Below, piece after piece: positions 45,069-53,387 of a stretch of DNA of 64,000 nucleotides. Made by a program: the position numbers and the translations under genes. The stretch is from positions 496,001 through 560,000 of the forward strand of contig JAWKZV010000003.1 in assembly GCA_041395745.1 (NCBI GenBank), given 5' to 3'. Each line of letters begins with the position of its first letter. Within the stretch, counting starts at the first letter, position 1. Under the pieces are notes generated by a model. That model saw nothing but the letters and a program-made list of their open reading frames with translations, was not told the DNA's origin and made no database searches. This DNA is from Porticoccus sp041395745. GTDB taxonomy: Bacteria; Pseudomonadota; Gammaproteobacteria; Pseudomonadales; Porticoccaceae.

Positions 45069-45974
45069 TTACACCGCCACCGGTGCAGAAATATGGGGAT
45101 GAGCCTGGTAACCCTGCAGTTCGAAGTCCTCGAAGGAGAAAGCGAACAGGTCTGTCACCGACGGATTGATCGCCATGGTCGGCAGTGGGAACGTCTCCCG
45201 AGCCAATTGCTCTTCCACCTGATTCAAGTGGTTGGAATACAGGTGGGCATCTCCAAAGGTGTGCACGAAATCGCCGGACTCAAGGCCGGCGACCTGGGCC
45301 ACCATCATGGTCAGCAGCGCATAGGAGGCGATATTAAACGGCACACCGAGGAACACGTCGGCGCTGCGCTGGTAGAGCTGACAGGACAACCGTCCCTCGG
45401 TGACGTAGAACTGGAACAGGCTGTGGCAGGGGGGCAGGCCGGATTTGACCATCACCGGGATATCCTTGGGATTCCAGGCGGAGACTAGCAAGCGACGGGA
45501 GTCCGGATTGTTGCGAATGTCCTGTACCACCTGGGCCAACTGATCCACGCCTTCGAAATTGCGCCACTGGTGGCCGTACACCGGACCCAGGTCACCGTAT
45601 TGGGCAGCGAAGCCCTCGTCTTCGCAAACCCTAGCGACAAACAGCTTCATTTGCTCCCGCCACTCGGGACTGTACATGGGGAAATCTTCGGCCTGGCCGG
45701 TCTGATTGAGCCAGCTCTGGAACGGCCAGTCGTTCCAGATGTTGACGCCGTTCTGCACCAGGTAGCGGATATTGGTATCGCCGCGAATGAACCACAGCAG
45801 TTCGTGGATAATCGATTTCAGGTGGACTTTCTTGGTGGTCACCAGGGGAAAGCCTTCGGCCAGATCGAAGCGCATCTGGTAGCCGAACACACTGAGGGTA
45901 CCGGTACCGGTGCGGTCTTCCTTGCGCACACCGTTGTCGCGGATATGGCGCATCAGGTCGAGATATTGCTTCAT
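45069..45974 (-). CDS. thyA: Thymidylate synthase
   Basis: 301 aa, longer than the 264-aa E. coli enzyme because of a segment between about residues 88 and 125 (NQTGQAEDFPMYSPEW and following), like the small-domain insertion of some other ThyA. Catalytic Cys in SGLPPCHSLFQFYV, plus RSADVFLGVPFNIASYALL and VHTFGDAHLYSNH. It methylates dUMP with methylene-THF. It lies between lgt (19 nt gap) and folA. Confidence 0.96.
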   Translation of the reverse strand: MKQYLDLMRHIRDNGVRKEDRTGTGTLSVFGYQMRFDLAEGFPLVTTKKVHLKSIIHELLWFIRGDTNIRYLVQNGVNIWNDWPFQSWLNQTGQAEDFPMYSPEWREQMKLFVARVCEDEGFAAQYGDLGPVYGHQWRNFEGVDQLAQVVQDIRNNPDSRRLLVSAWNPKDIPVMVKSGLPPCHSLFQFYVTEGRLSCQLYQRSADVFLGVPFNIASYALLTMMVAQVAGLESGDFVHTFGDAHLYSNHLNQVEEQLARETFPLPTMAINPSVTDLFAFSFEDFELQGYQAHPHISAPVAV

Positions 45975-45993
45975 TAAATTTCCTTTGAGCCGT

Positions 45994-46794
45994 TCAGGCG
46001 GCCTTTGTCATCCGGGTTCGCCACCAGCTCCAAAACATCACCAGAGCCCCAACCGCAAACATCGGCAGACACAACAACTGACCGCGGGTCATCCAGCCTA
46101 GCAAATCAAACCCGATATGGCTGTCCGGGGAGCGCACAAATTCCACCAGGAAGCGGAAGCTGGCATACAGGGCCAGAAACAGGCCGCCCACCATGCCCGC
46201 CGGGCGGGGCTTGCGGGAAAACCACATCAACACCAGGAACAGCACCAAACCCTCCAGCGCGGCCTCATACAGCTGCGAGGGGTGCCGGGGCAACTGCTCC
46301 GGATCATTGGGAAAAACCATACCCACCCAGCTATCGGTGGGACGACCCCACAGTTCCTGGCCTATAAAATTGCCGAGTCTTCCCAACCCCAGTCCAATGG
46401 GCACCATCGGCGCCACAAAATCACCGAGTGCCAGAAAGCCTTGCTGAATATGGCGACCGTAGAACCACAGCGCCGCCAGCACTCCCAGCAAACCGCCGTG
46501 GAAAGACATGCCGCCCTCCCAGACCCGGAACAACCAGACCGGATCAGACAGCCACTTGTCGAGGTTATAAAACATCACATAGCCAAAGCGACCGCCAAGG
46601 ATCACCCCGAAGGCACAGTAGACGACCAGATCCTCCACCTGCTTGCGGCGCACCGGAGACCAGGGCCTGTCACTGCGACGCAACGCCAGACGCCAGGCGC
46701 CGAGAAATCCGAACAGATACATCAACCCGTACCAGTGGACCTTGATAGGCCCCAGAGCAAAGGCGACGGGATCGATGGCGGGGTAATTCAGCAT
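45994..46794 (-). CDS. lgt: Prolipoprotein diacylglyceryl transferase
   Basis: 266 aa integral inner-membrane enzyme, first step of lipoprotein maturation. It shows the phosphatidylglycerol-binding Lgt signature GRLGNFIGQELWGRPTD, GGMSFHGGLLGVLAAL and seven hydrophobic segments. It leads a lgt-thyA-folA block found in Pseudomonas. Divergent from the NRDE gene with 69 nt between starts. Confidence 0.96.
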   Translation of the reverse strand: MLNYPAIDPVAFALGPIKVHWYGLMYLFGFLGAWRLALRRSDRPWSPVRRKQVEDLVVYCAFGVILGGRFGYVMFYNLDKWLSDPVWLFRVWEGGMSFHGGLLGVLAALWFYGRHIQQGFLALGDFVAPMVPIGLGLGRLGNFIGQELWGRPTDSWVGMVFPNDPEQLPRHPSQLYEAALEGLVLFLVLMWFSRKPRPAGMVGGLFLALYASFRFLVEFVRSPDSHIGFDLLGWMTRGQLLCLPMFAVGALVMFWSWWRTRMTKAA

Positions 46795-46863
46795 GAAATT
46801 TTTGGGCTACAACTCAGGTTGCAGGGGATCATAGCCTGTCGACTGGTGGGCTACAATAACGCC

Positions 46864-47631
46864 ATGTGTCTGATCGTTCTGGCCTGGCAAAGCCATCCCG
46901 ACTACCCATTGATTCTGGTGGCCAATCGGGATGAATACTACCGGCGTCCTACCGCCGATGCGCAGTTCTGGGCGGATGATTCGCGTATCCTGGGCGGTCG
47001 CGACCTGCAAGCCGGCGGCACCTGGCTCGGGGTGCGAAAGGATGGCCGTTGGGCCGCTGTCACCAATTATCGCGAAGGTGCCACCGCAACGGCCCCTCGC
47101 TCCAGGGGAGAACTGACGAGCGCTTTTCTGAAGACCGAGCAACCCCTGACGGAATACGCAACTTCAGTTATGCGCGAAGGGCCCCGGTACGGCGGCTTTA
47201 ATCTGTTGCTCGGGGAAGATGACCAATTGCTGTACTGCTCCAACCGGCAACCCAACCCGCATCATCTGCAAGCGGGAATTCACTCCCTCTCCAACCACCT
47301 GCTGGACACCCCCTGGCCCAAGGCCCAGCATGCCAGGGAGGCGCTGGCCAAACAGATCTGCGCCGTGGAACCCGACCCGGTGGAGCTGCTTGCCTGCCTA
47401 CAACGCGATGAGCCCTATCCGGACGAATTGCTGCCAAACACCGGCGTGGGAATCGAGTTGGAACGGCTGCTATCCCCTCCGTTTATTCGCTCTGAGAGCT
47501 ACGGCACCCGCTGTTCCACTGTATTGATGAAACACCGCAGTGGTCGCATCCGGTTTCTGGAGCAGGGATATCAACAGGGGGGCACTCCCGGCGAGCGCCG
47601 GGAATTCGTTATAGAGCAGGGTAATCAGTGA
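46864..47631 (+). CDS. NRDE (TANGO2-like) family protein
   Basis: 255 aa from MCLIVLAWQSHPDYPLILVA, the invariant family start with Cys2, followed by NRDEYYRRP. The reading frame is open far upstream but that part lies antisense to lgt. Function in bacteria is unclear; the eukaryotic relative TANGO2 is linked to lipid and haem handling. A TACAAT hexamer ends only 9 nt before the ATG, so a leaderless or very short leader is possible. Its 3' end overlaps convergent ptsP by 7 nt. Confidence 0.85.
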   Translation: MCLIVLAWQSHPDYPLILVANRDEYYRRPTADAQFWADDSRILGGRDLQAGGTWLGVRKDGRWAAVTNYREGATATAPRSRGELTSAFLKTEQPLTEYATSVMREGPRYGGFNLLLGEDDQLLYCSNRQPNPHHLQAGIHSLSNHLLDTPWPKAQHAREALAKQICAVEPDPVELLACLQRDEPYPDELLPNTGVGIELERLLSPPFIRSESYGTRCSTVLMKHRSGRIRFLEQGYQQGGTPGERREFVIEQGNQ

Positions 47632-49904
47632 ATACTTGAGCCCCGGAACAAGGCCGCTACCTCTGGCTTTTTCAGCGCTTTTTCCATGTGTTTTAACACC
47701 GAACCAGCATCCGGCATCAACATCACTTCTTCCAGTAACTGCTCCGCTTCCGACAGACTCACCTGCCTTAGAATAGCCTTGACCTTGAGCAGGTTGGTGG
47801 CGCTCATGGACAGGACCCGGAACCCCAGCGCCATCAACAGCACCGCGCCAATCGGGTCGCCAGCCATTTCACCACAGACACTCACCGGCGTTCCCTCACC
47901 CCTGGCACCTTCGGAAACGGCCCAGAGGGCACGTAGAACACTGGGGTGAAACGCGTGGTACAGCTCTGCCACGCGGGGATTGTTGCGGTCCACCGCCAGC
48001 AGATACTGGGTCAGGTCATTGGTACCGACAGACAGAAAATCCACCCGCCGGGCCAGCTCGCGAATCTGGTAGACCGCCGCCGGCACCTCGATCATCGCGC
48101 CCACGTTAGGCATCTCGATCTGGTAGCCCTCTTCCTCTGTAAGCTCGTCGTACACTTGGTAGATCAATTGCAGAGCGCTCTCCAGCTCCGGCACGTTGGA
48201 AATCATTGGCAACAGGATGCTGAGGTTATTAAGCCCTTCGCTGGCCCGCATCATGGCGCGCAATTGCACCAGGAAAATTTCCGGATGATCCAGACAGATA
48301 CGGATGCCTCGCCAACCCAAGAACGGATTGGCCTCTTCAATGGGGAAATAAGGCAAATCCTTATCGCCACCTATATCCAGGGTACGCATAGTCACAGTGC
48401 GCGGGGCAAACATTTCCAGATGTTCACGGTAAGCCTTGCGTTGCTCTTCCTCTGAAGGGAAACGATCCAGCATCAGAAACGGAATCTCGGTGCGATAGAG
48501 ACCGACCCCTTCCGCACCCCGGTCCAGAGATAGCTGAGAATCGAGCCGCAACCCGGTATTCACCCAAAGCGATAGGTGTTGACCATCCGATGTGACGCAG
48601 GGTTCATCCGTCAGTTTCTCCAAGTCGGCCGCCAACAGTTTCTCTTCATAGATTTTCTGCATGTACGACTGGCGCAATTCCTCTCGGGGAGAAATGATCA
48701 CCTGACCACTGTGCCCATCGACAATCACCTCCTCTCCTTCAAGGCGCCCCCAAGGAAGATCCACAACCCCCATCACCGTAGGAATCCCAATAGCCCGACC
48801 GAGGATTGCCATGTGGGAACTGCGAGAACCTTTCACTGAGACAATAGCGGCCACTTTTTCCAACGGCACATCGGCGAAGGATGCGGCGGACAACTCCTCA
48901 CCGATCATCACCATATGGTCCGGGAAGGAGGTCCGCTTGGTCTCGCTCTGCTGAAGATTGGCCAGCACACGTCGACCCAGATCTTCCACATCGGAGGCCC
49001 GCTCACGCAGGTAGGCGTCCTTCATGCTTTTGAACATGCGCACATGGCGCAGCACCACCTGCGCCCAGGCACTCTGGGCACAGAGGCCCTCCCTGATCAT
49101 GCCAATTACTTCGCCACCCATGGAGTGATCATCCAGCATGCGGACATAAACATCGAACAGAGCCCGCTCTTCGTCGCTGAGCTTGCCTACCATGCTGGCA
49201 TCCAGGGCGCGGATATCCCGCTTGGTCTGCTCCATGGCCTGACGGAACTGACACAGCTCCGCCTCAATATCCACTACCCGCCTTTCCGGTACCGCATTCA
49301 GGTCCGCAGATGGCGCCACCACAACCGCCGTGCCGATGGCCACACCCGGAGCACTGGCCACGCCGGGATAAATACGCTCGTGAACACCTTCCTGGCGGGG
49401 GTTGAACAGTCGATCCAACTCACCAGTAGCATCTGCGTGTGCAATCACCCCGGCCAGCTGCGCTGATACAGTGACCAGGAAGGACTCCTCGCTTTCGTCA
49501 AAGCGACGCCGTTCCTGCTGCTGTACCACCAGAACGCCAAGCACTTTGCGATGATGAATGATGGGCGCCCCCAGAAAGGAGCGGAAACGCTGCTCTCCAG
49601 TCTCGGGGAAAAAGGCAAAATTGGGGTGGGCGTCGGCCTCTTCCAGGTTGATCGGCTCCGCTCTGGAAGCCACCAGCCCCACCAATCCCTCGCGACTGGA
49701 CAGATGTATCTTGCCCACAGAATCCGGGTTGAGACCATCTGTAGCCATAAGCACATAGGAGTTGGTAGCGGGACTGTACAGGTAAACAGAGCACATCCCG
49801 GTATTCATCACCTGTTTCACCAGGTGTACGATCAGCCGCAACACCTCGCCAAAGTCCTTGGCGGCATTGACTTCCTGTACGATGGTTCTGAGTGACTCCA
49901 ACAT
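47625..49904 (-). CDS. ptsP: Phosphoenolpyruvate-protein phosphotransferase PtsP (EI-Ntr)
   Basis: 759 aa from MLESLRTIVQEVNAAKDF, equal to the usual Pseudomonas PtsP length. An N-terminal GAF domain (about 20-165; YSPATNSYVLMATDGLN, SFLGAPIIHHRKVLGVLVVQ) precedes the EI domains: phospho-His in SVKGSRSSHMAILGRAIGIP, PEP binding in TMRTLDIGGDKDLPYF and the Cys in SVCGEMAGDP. It starts the nitrogen PTS chain to NPr and EIIA-Ntr. There is no in-frame stop between it and rppH, so as written the two form one 925-codon frame. Confidence 0.93.
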   Translation of the reverse strand: MLESLRTIVQEVNAAKDFGEVLRLIVHLVKQVMNTGMCSVYLYSPATNSYVLMATDGLNPDSVGKIHLSSREGLVGLVASRAEPINLEEADAHPNFAFFPETGEQRFRSFLGAPIIHHRKVLGVLVVQQQERRRFDESEESFLVTVSAQLAGVIAHADATGELDRLFNPRQEGVHERIYPGVASAPGVAIGTAVVVAPSADLNAVPERRVVDIEAELCQFRQAMEQTKRDIRALDASMVGKLSDEERALFDVYVRMLDDHSMGGEVIGMIREGLCAQSAWAQVVLRHVRMFKSMKDAYLRERASDVEDLGRRVLANLQQSETKRTSFPDHMVMIGEELSAASFADVPLEKVAAIVSVKGSRSSHMAILGRAIGIPTVMGVVDLPWGRLEGEEVIVDGHSGQVIISPREELRQSYMQKIYEEKLLAADLEKLTDEPCVTSDGQHLSLWVNTGLRLDSQLSLDRGAEGVGLYRTEIPFLMLDRFPSEEEQRKAYREHLEMFAPRTVTMRTLDIGGDKDLPYFPIEEANPFLGWRGIRICLDHPEIFLVQLRAMMRASEGLNNLSILLPMISNVPELESALQLIYQVYDELTEEEGYQIEMPNVGAMIEVPAAVYQIRELARRVDFLSVGTNDLTQYLLAVDRNNPRVAELYHAFHPSVLRALWAVSEGARGEGTPVSVCGEMAGDPIGAVLLMALGFRVLSMSATNLLKVKAILRQVSLSEAEQLLEEVMLMPDAGSVLKHMEKALKKPEVAALFRGSSIH

Positions 49905-50399
49905 CTTAGCTCTGCCGCTCCAGCTCACACTGCAGGGGGCCAGTTCCTTCAGGGCCCGGCGATAAACATCCCTTTTGAATTCTATAACCTGACTGACCGG
50001 GTACCAGTAATTAACCCACTGCCAGTGGTCAAATTCCGGTTTTACGTTCAGGTTGAGGCGTATACGATTCTCTTCTCCCACCAACTTCAAAAGGAACCAC
50101 TTCTGTTTCTGGCCCACGCACAGGGGTTTGCTATTCTTGCGCTGCATGGCCCTCGGCAGCCGATAGCGCAACCAGCCACGGGTACAACCCAGAATCTCAA
50201 CGTCATCGGACTCCAGACCAACCTCCTCATAGAGTTCGCGAAAAAGAGCATCTTCCGGCTTTTCTCCGCTATTGATCCCACCTTGGGGAAACTGCCAGGC
50301 ATCCTGACCAATCCGCTTGGCCCACAGCAATTTGCCAGCGCCATCGGATATCACTATGCCTACATTGGGGCGAAAACCTTCACGATCGACCACTAACAT
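49905..50399 (-). CDS. rppH: RNA pyrophosphohydrolase RppH, reading in frame into ptsP
   Basis: Starts MLVVDREGFRPNVGIV (ATG 50399). The Nudix box begins GGINSGEKPEDALFRELYEE and ends VGLE; LGCTRGWLRYRLP and VSQVIEFKRDVYRRALKEL are RppH signatures. RppH removes pyrophosphate from mRNA 5' ends to start decay. The family normally ends soon after KELAP; here the frame continues CSVSWSGRAK into ptsP. One more C in the five-C run at 49935-49939 would give a stop (TAA) one base before the ptsP ATG. The real gene end is therefore uncertain. Confidence 0.88.
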
Positions 50400-50412
50400 C
50401 AACCCCTGATTT

Positions 50413-50428
50413 TTATTATTAATAATAA
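50413..50428. promoter_or_regulatory. 16-bp perfect AT-only palindrome
   Basis: TTATTATTAATAATAA lies in the 125-nt divergent gap between rppH and the HAD gene, 14 nt before the rppH start. It could be an operator or bend site. No regulator is identified. Confidence 0.4.
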
Positions 50429-50524
50429 TGCCAATCGGGAAACTTACATCAAATACGTAGTTGAGGACAGCCCCCGTCCCGTTAAGCTAAGCCGCCTTTT
50501 TGACCAGAGAGCCCAGCCACCACC

Positions 50525-51181
50525 ATGCCACTAGCCCTGTTTGACCTCGACAATACCCTGATCGCCGGGGACAGCGACCACGGCTGGGGCGAATTCCTCG
50601 TCGCCCATCGCATTGTCGATCCGGACTATTACAAACGCATGAATGACGGCTTCTACCAGGATTATCAGGAAGGCCGTCTGGACATGAACGCCTACCTGGA
50701 ATTCGCCCTTCAACCCCTCGCGCAATTGCAGGCCGAAGAGCTCGAACGTCTCCACCGGCAGTTCATGGACGAAGTCATCGCTCCGATGTGGCTGCCCCGT
50801 GCCGAGCAATTGCTGCAACAGCACCGTGAAAAAGGTGATCTGCTGATCATCATCACCTCTACCAACCGCTTTGTGGTCGAACCGATCAGCGCCCGGCTGG
50901 GTGCAGACGTGCTAATCGCCACGGAGCCGGAGCAGATAGACGGGCGCTATACCGGCAAGGTCAGAGGCGTCCCCAGCTACAAGGAGGGCAAAGTGGTGCG
51001 ACTCAACGCCTGGCTGAAGGATACCGGCCACAATCTGACGGACAGCTGCTTTTACAGCGACTCCATCAATGACCTGCCCCTGCTCGAGATCGTCGATCGG
51101 CCGATCGCCGTAGACCCCTGCGATCAATTGCGCGAAGTCGCCCAGCAGAGGAACTGGGAAATCATCAGTCTGCGCGACTGA
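50525..51181 (+). CDS. HAD-IB family phosphatase
   Basis: 218 aa. Motif I LALFDLDNTLIAGDSD (nucleophile and acid/base Asp), motif II IIITSTNRF and motif III/IV CFYSDSINDLPLLEIV are intact. It is a SerB-like subfamily IB hydrolase; substrate not known, as such enzymes act on small phosphomonoesters. It is divergent from rppH, the same neighbour arrangement as in Pseudomonas (HAD-rppH-ptsP). Confidence 0.88.
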   Translation: MPLALFDLDNTLIAGDSDHGWGEFLVAHRIVDPDYYKRMNDGFYQDYQEGRLDMNAYLEFALQPLAQLQAEELERLHRQFMDEVIAPMWLPRAEQLLQQHREKGDLLIIITSTNRFVVEPISARLGADVLIATEPEQIDGRYTGKVRGVPSYKEGKVVRLNAWLKDTGHNLTDSCFYSDSINDLPLLEIVDRPIAVDPCDQLREVAQQRNWEIISLRD

Positions 51182-51252
51182 TCCCACCCGGACCGTTGCC
51201 GGAACAGCCGGCATCCCGCACACTTGCTGCCCTACACGTTGGAAAGAAACCG

Positions 51253-51954
51253 GTGCGACTGGACCGTTTTATCAGCAATACTTCCGATTACAGCCGCTCC
51301 CAGGTCAAACAACTGGTGAGGGAAGGGCAGGTGCTGATCAATGGCCAGCCCGCCACCAGCCCGTCCACCCCGGTGAGTGATGCTGACCAGGTCACCGTCG
51401 ATGGGATGGCGCTATCCACACCGGCTCCGCGCTACCTGATGCTGCACAAGCCCGTTGGCGTTGTCTCGGCCACCAAGGACAGCGAACACCCCACCGCCCT
51501 GGATCTGCTGGACGAACCCCGCCCCGAACAACTGCAAATTGCCGGACGCCTCGACATCGACACCACCGGCCTGCTGCTGATCACCGACGACGGCCAGTGG
51601 AACCACCGCATCACCTCACCCCGCAGTGATTGCCGGAAAACCTACCTGGTGGAACTGGCCGAGCCACTGCGGGCAGAGTTGGTGAAAAAATTCCACGACG
51701 GCCTGTGGCTGAATGGTGAGAAACGCCGCTGCCTGCCCGCCGATCTCGAAATCACTGGCGAACACTGCGCCCGCCTCACTATCAGCGAGGGCAAGTATCA
51801 CCAGGTGAAGCGAATGTTTGCCGCGGTCGGTAACCAGGTCACCGAGCTGCATCGTGTCCGTGTCGGCGAGATTGAACTGGACCCCGCGCTCGAACCCGGC
51901 GAATATCGTCCCCTGACCCAACAGGAAATCGACAGCATAAATCGCCATGAGTGA
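51253..51954 (+). CDS. rsuA: 16S rRNA pseudouridine(516) synthase RsuA
   Basis: 233 aa from GTG (VRLDRFISNTSDYSRSQVKQ) after a GGAAAG ribosome site; a TTG at 51196 would add 19 residues but RsuA normally begins at this S4 domain. Catalytic motif AGRLDIDTTGLLLITDDGQW (Asp in RLD), then ISEGKYHQVKRMFAAVGNQV. It modifies U516 of 16S rRNA. It overlaps rsmC by 8 nt. Confidence 0.92.
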   Translation: MRLDRFISNTSDYSRSQVKQLVREGQVLINGQPATSPSTPVSDADQVTVDGMALSTPAPRYLMLHKPVGVVSATKDSEHPTALDLLDEPRPEQLQIAGRLDIDTTGLLLITDDGQWNHRITSPRSDCRKTYLVELAEPLRAELVKKFHDGLWLNGEKRRCLPADLEITGEHCARLTISEGKYHQVKRMFAAVGNQVTELHRVRVGEIELDPALEPGEYRPLTQQEIDSINRHE

Positions 51955-52984
51955 CCCCCTACTTCTACTATCCCGACAACAACTTCTGGCTGATGGCCCA
52001 CAGCTCCTGATCGCTGACGAAAACCTCAGTGCGGCACCATTATCGCTATTGCAGCGGGATCAACTCACCGTCGTCACCAACCGCTATGATCTATACCAGC
52101 GGGCCCTGTCCGAGGGGTTTGATTGTCGCTTCAACGATTTTGACCTGAATGAATTCACCGCCGATAGTTTTTCCCAGATTCTCTACCGGGTTTCCAAGGA
52201 AAAATCGGTGACCCACCATATCATCAACCAGTCACGGCGCCTGCTCTGCGAAAATGGCATCCTGGCAATGACCGGCGCCAAAAATGACGGCATCAAGACC
52301 TACACGGAGAAGGCGGCAGGCTTTCTGGGGGACGCCCGTAAGGCGGAAAAACACGGCAATGACTACCTGGCCATCCTGCACAAGCACAGCAGCACCGAGC
52401 CACTGCTCGAGGACCAGCAATATCCTGTGCTGCGTCCCTGCATAGACCTCGACAGCCTGCACCTGCTCAGCAAGCCGGGTCAGTTCGGCTGGAACAAAAT
52501 AGACCAGGGTAGCGCCATGCTGGCACAGCAGCTACCCGAGTTTCTGGGCACCTTCGGCACCCCGCCCGCCAATGTACTGGATCTAGGCTGTGGTTACGGC
52601 TACCTGTCCGTGATGACCAGCCGCCTCAGCAATGCCCGCATTACCGCTACCGATAACAATGCCGCCGCTTTGCTATCCTGCCAGGCCAACTTTAACGCCC
52701 TCAAGATTGCCGGCAATGTGGTGACGGGGGATTGTGGCAATACCGTGGATGGCATGTTTGACGCCGTCGTCTGCAACCCCCCTTTCCACCAGGGATTCGG
52801 CACCGACAACGACCTCACCGCCCGCTTTGTGGATAGCTGCAAACAGCATCTGAAACCGGCGGGCAAAGCGCTGTTTGTGGTGAATCGCTTTGTACCGCTT
52901 GAAAAACGTGCGGAAGATATCGGGATGAAGGTGGTTAAAGTCAGCGAAGACCGCAGCTTTAAGCTGCTGCAACTACAACGTTAG
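51947..52984 (+). CDS. rsmC: 16S rRNA (guanine1207-N2)-methyltransferase RsmC-like
   Basis: 345 aa with the RsmC two-domain plan. The N-terminal pseudo-methyltransferase domain (about 1-165) lacks motifs. The C-terminal catalytic domain has VLDLGCGYGYLSVM (SAM motif I) and VVCNPPFHQGFGT (motif IV, N-P-P-F). It methylates G1207 in the small subunit. RlmG is a close relative, but the length and the rsuA pairing favour RsmC. Its start overlaps rsuA. Confidence 0.86.
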   Translation: MSDPLLLLSRQQLLADGPQLLIADENLSAAPLSLLQRDQLTVVTNRYDLYQRALSEGFDCRFNDFDLNEFTADSFSQILYRVSKEKSVTHHIINQSRRLLCENGILAMTGAKNDGIKTYTEKAAGFLGDARKAEKHGNDYLAILHKHSSTEPLLEDQQYPVLRPCIDLDSLHLLSKPGQFGWNKIDQGSAMLAQQLPEFLGTFGTPPANVLDLGCGYGYLSVMTSRLSNARITATDNNAAALLSCQANFNALKIAGNVVTGDCGNTVDGMFDAVVCNPPFHQGFGTDNDLTARFVDSCKQHLKPAGKALFVVNRFVPLEKRAEDIGMKVVKVSEDRSFKLLQLQR

Positions 52985-53003
52985 CTACGCGACCAGATTC
53001 AAC

Positions 53004-53387
53004 TCAGGGCAACGCCCCATCGCAACTGAGTTCGTCAGTTTTGTGAGAGAAGCGATCTATCAGTGCAGCCAGGTTCCTCATATCCTCAAGACTGAGGTCA
53101 ACGATCTGGCAACCGGCCCAGAGCCTATCCTGCTGCCCCATCGCACGCGTCCACAAACAGTCCATAACCAGATTGACGGGAGAAAGGATGTCGGTATGGG
53201 ACAACGGTCGCAGTTGCACCTGATAGAGGTGGTCCGGCTGCAACGACATCTCGCCCATCATCAACAACCCCTCGGTGTGAATATTGACCAGCAACCCCAA
53301 GCTGTTGCCAGAAGGTATTTCCACCAGCTCGACCTGAAGATCGAGCTGGTGGCGGGGCAGGCGGCGACGATCGCTCTCAGATGACAT
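53004..53387 (-). CDS. PilZ domain protein
   Basis: 127 aa single PilZ-like domain. It starts SSESDRRRLPRHQLDLQVEL, where RRRLPR fits the c-di-GMP-binding RxxxR element; the second motif VNIHTEGLLMM replaces the usual DxSxxG with NIHTEG. Binding is likely but the second motif is imperfect. It overlaps the DUF1631 gene by 11 nt. An EAL protein that may control c-di-GMP lies 6 kb away. Confidence 0.8.
   Translation of the reverse strand: MSSESDRRRLPRHQLDLQVELVEIPSGNSLGLLVNIHTEGLLMMGEMSLQPDHLYQVQLRPLSHTDILSPVNLVMDCLWTRAMGQQDRLWAGCQIVDLSLEDMRNLAALIDRFSHKTDELSCDGALP

Noticed and set aside
46117..46863. In-frame upstream extension of the NRDE gene by 249 codons
   Set aside because: It lies antisense to lgt and the family starts with MCLIVLAW at 46864.
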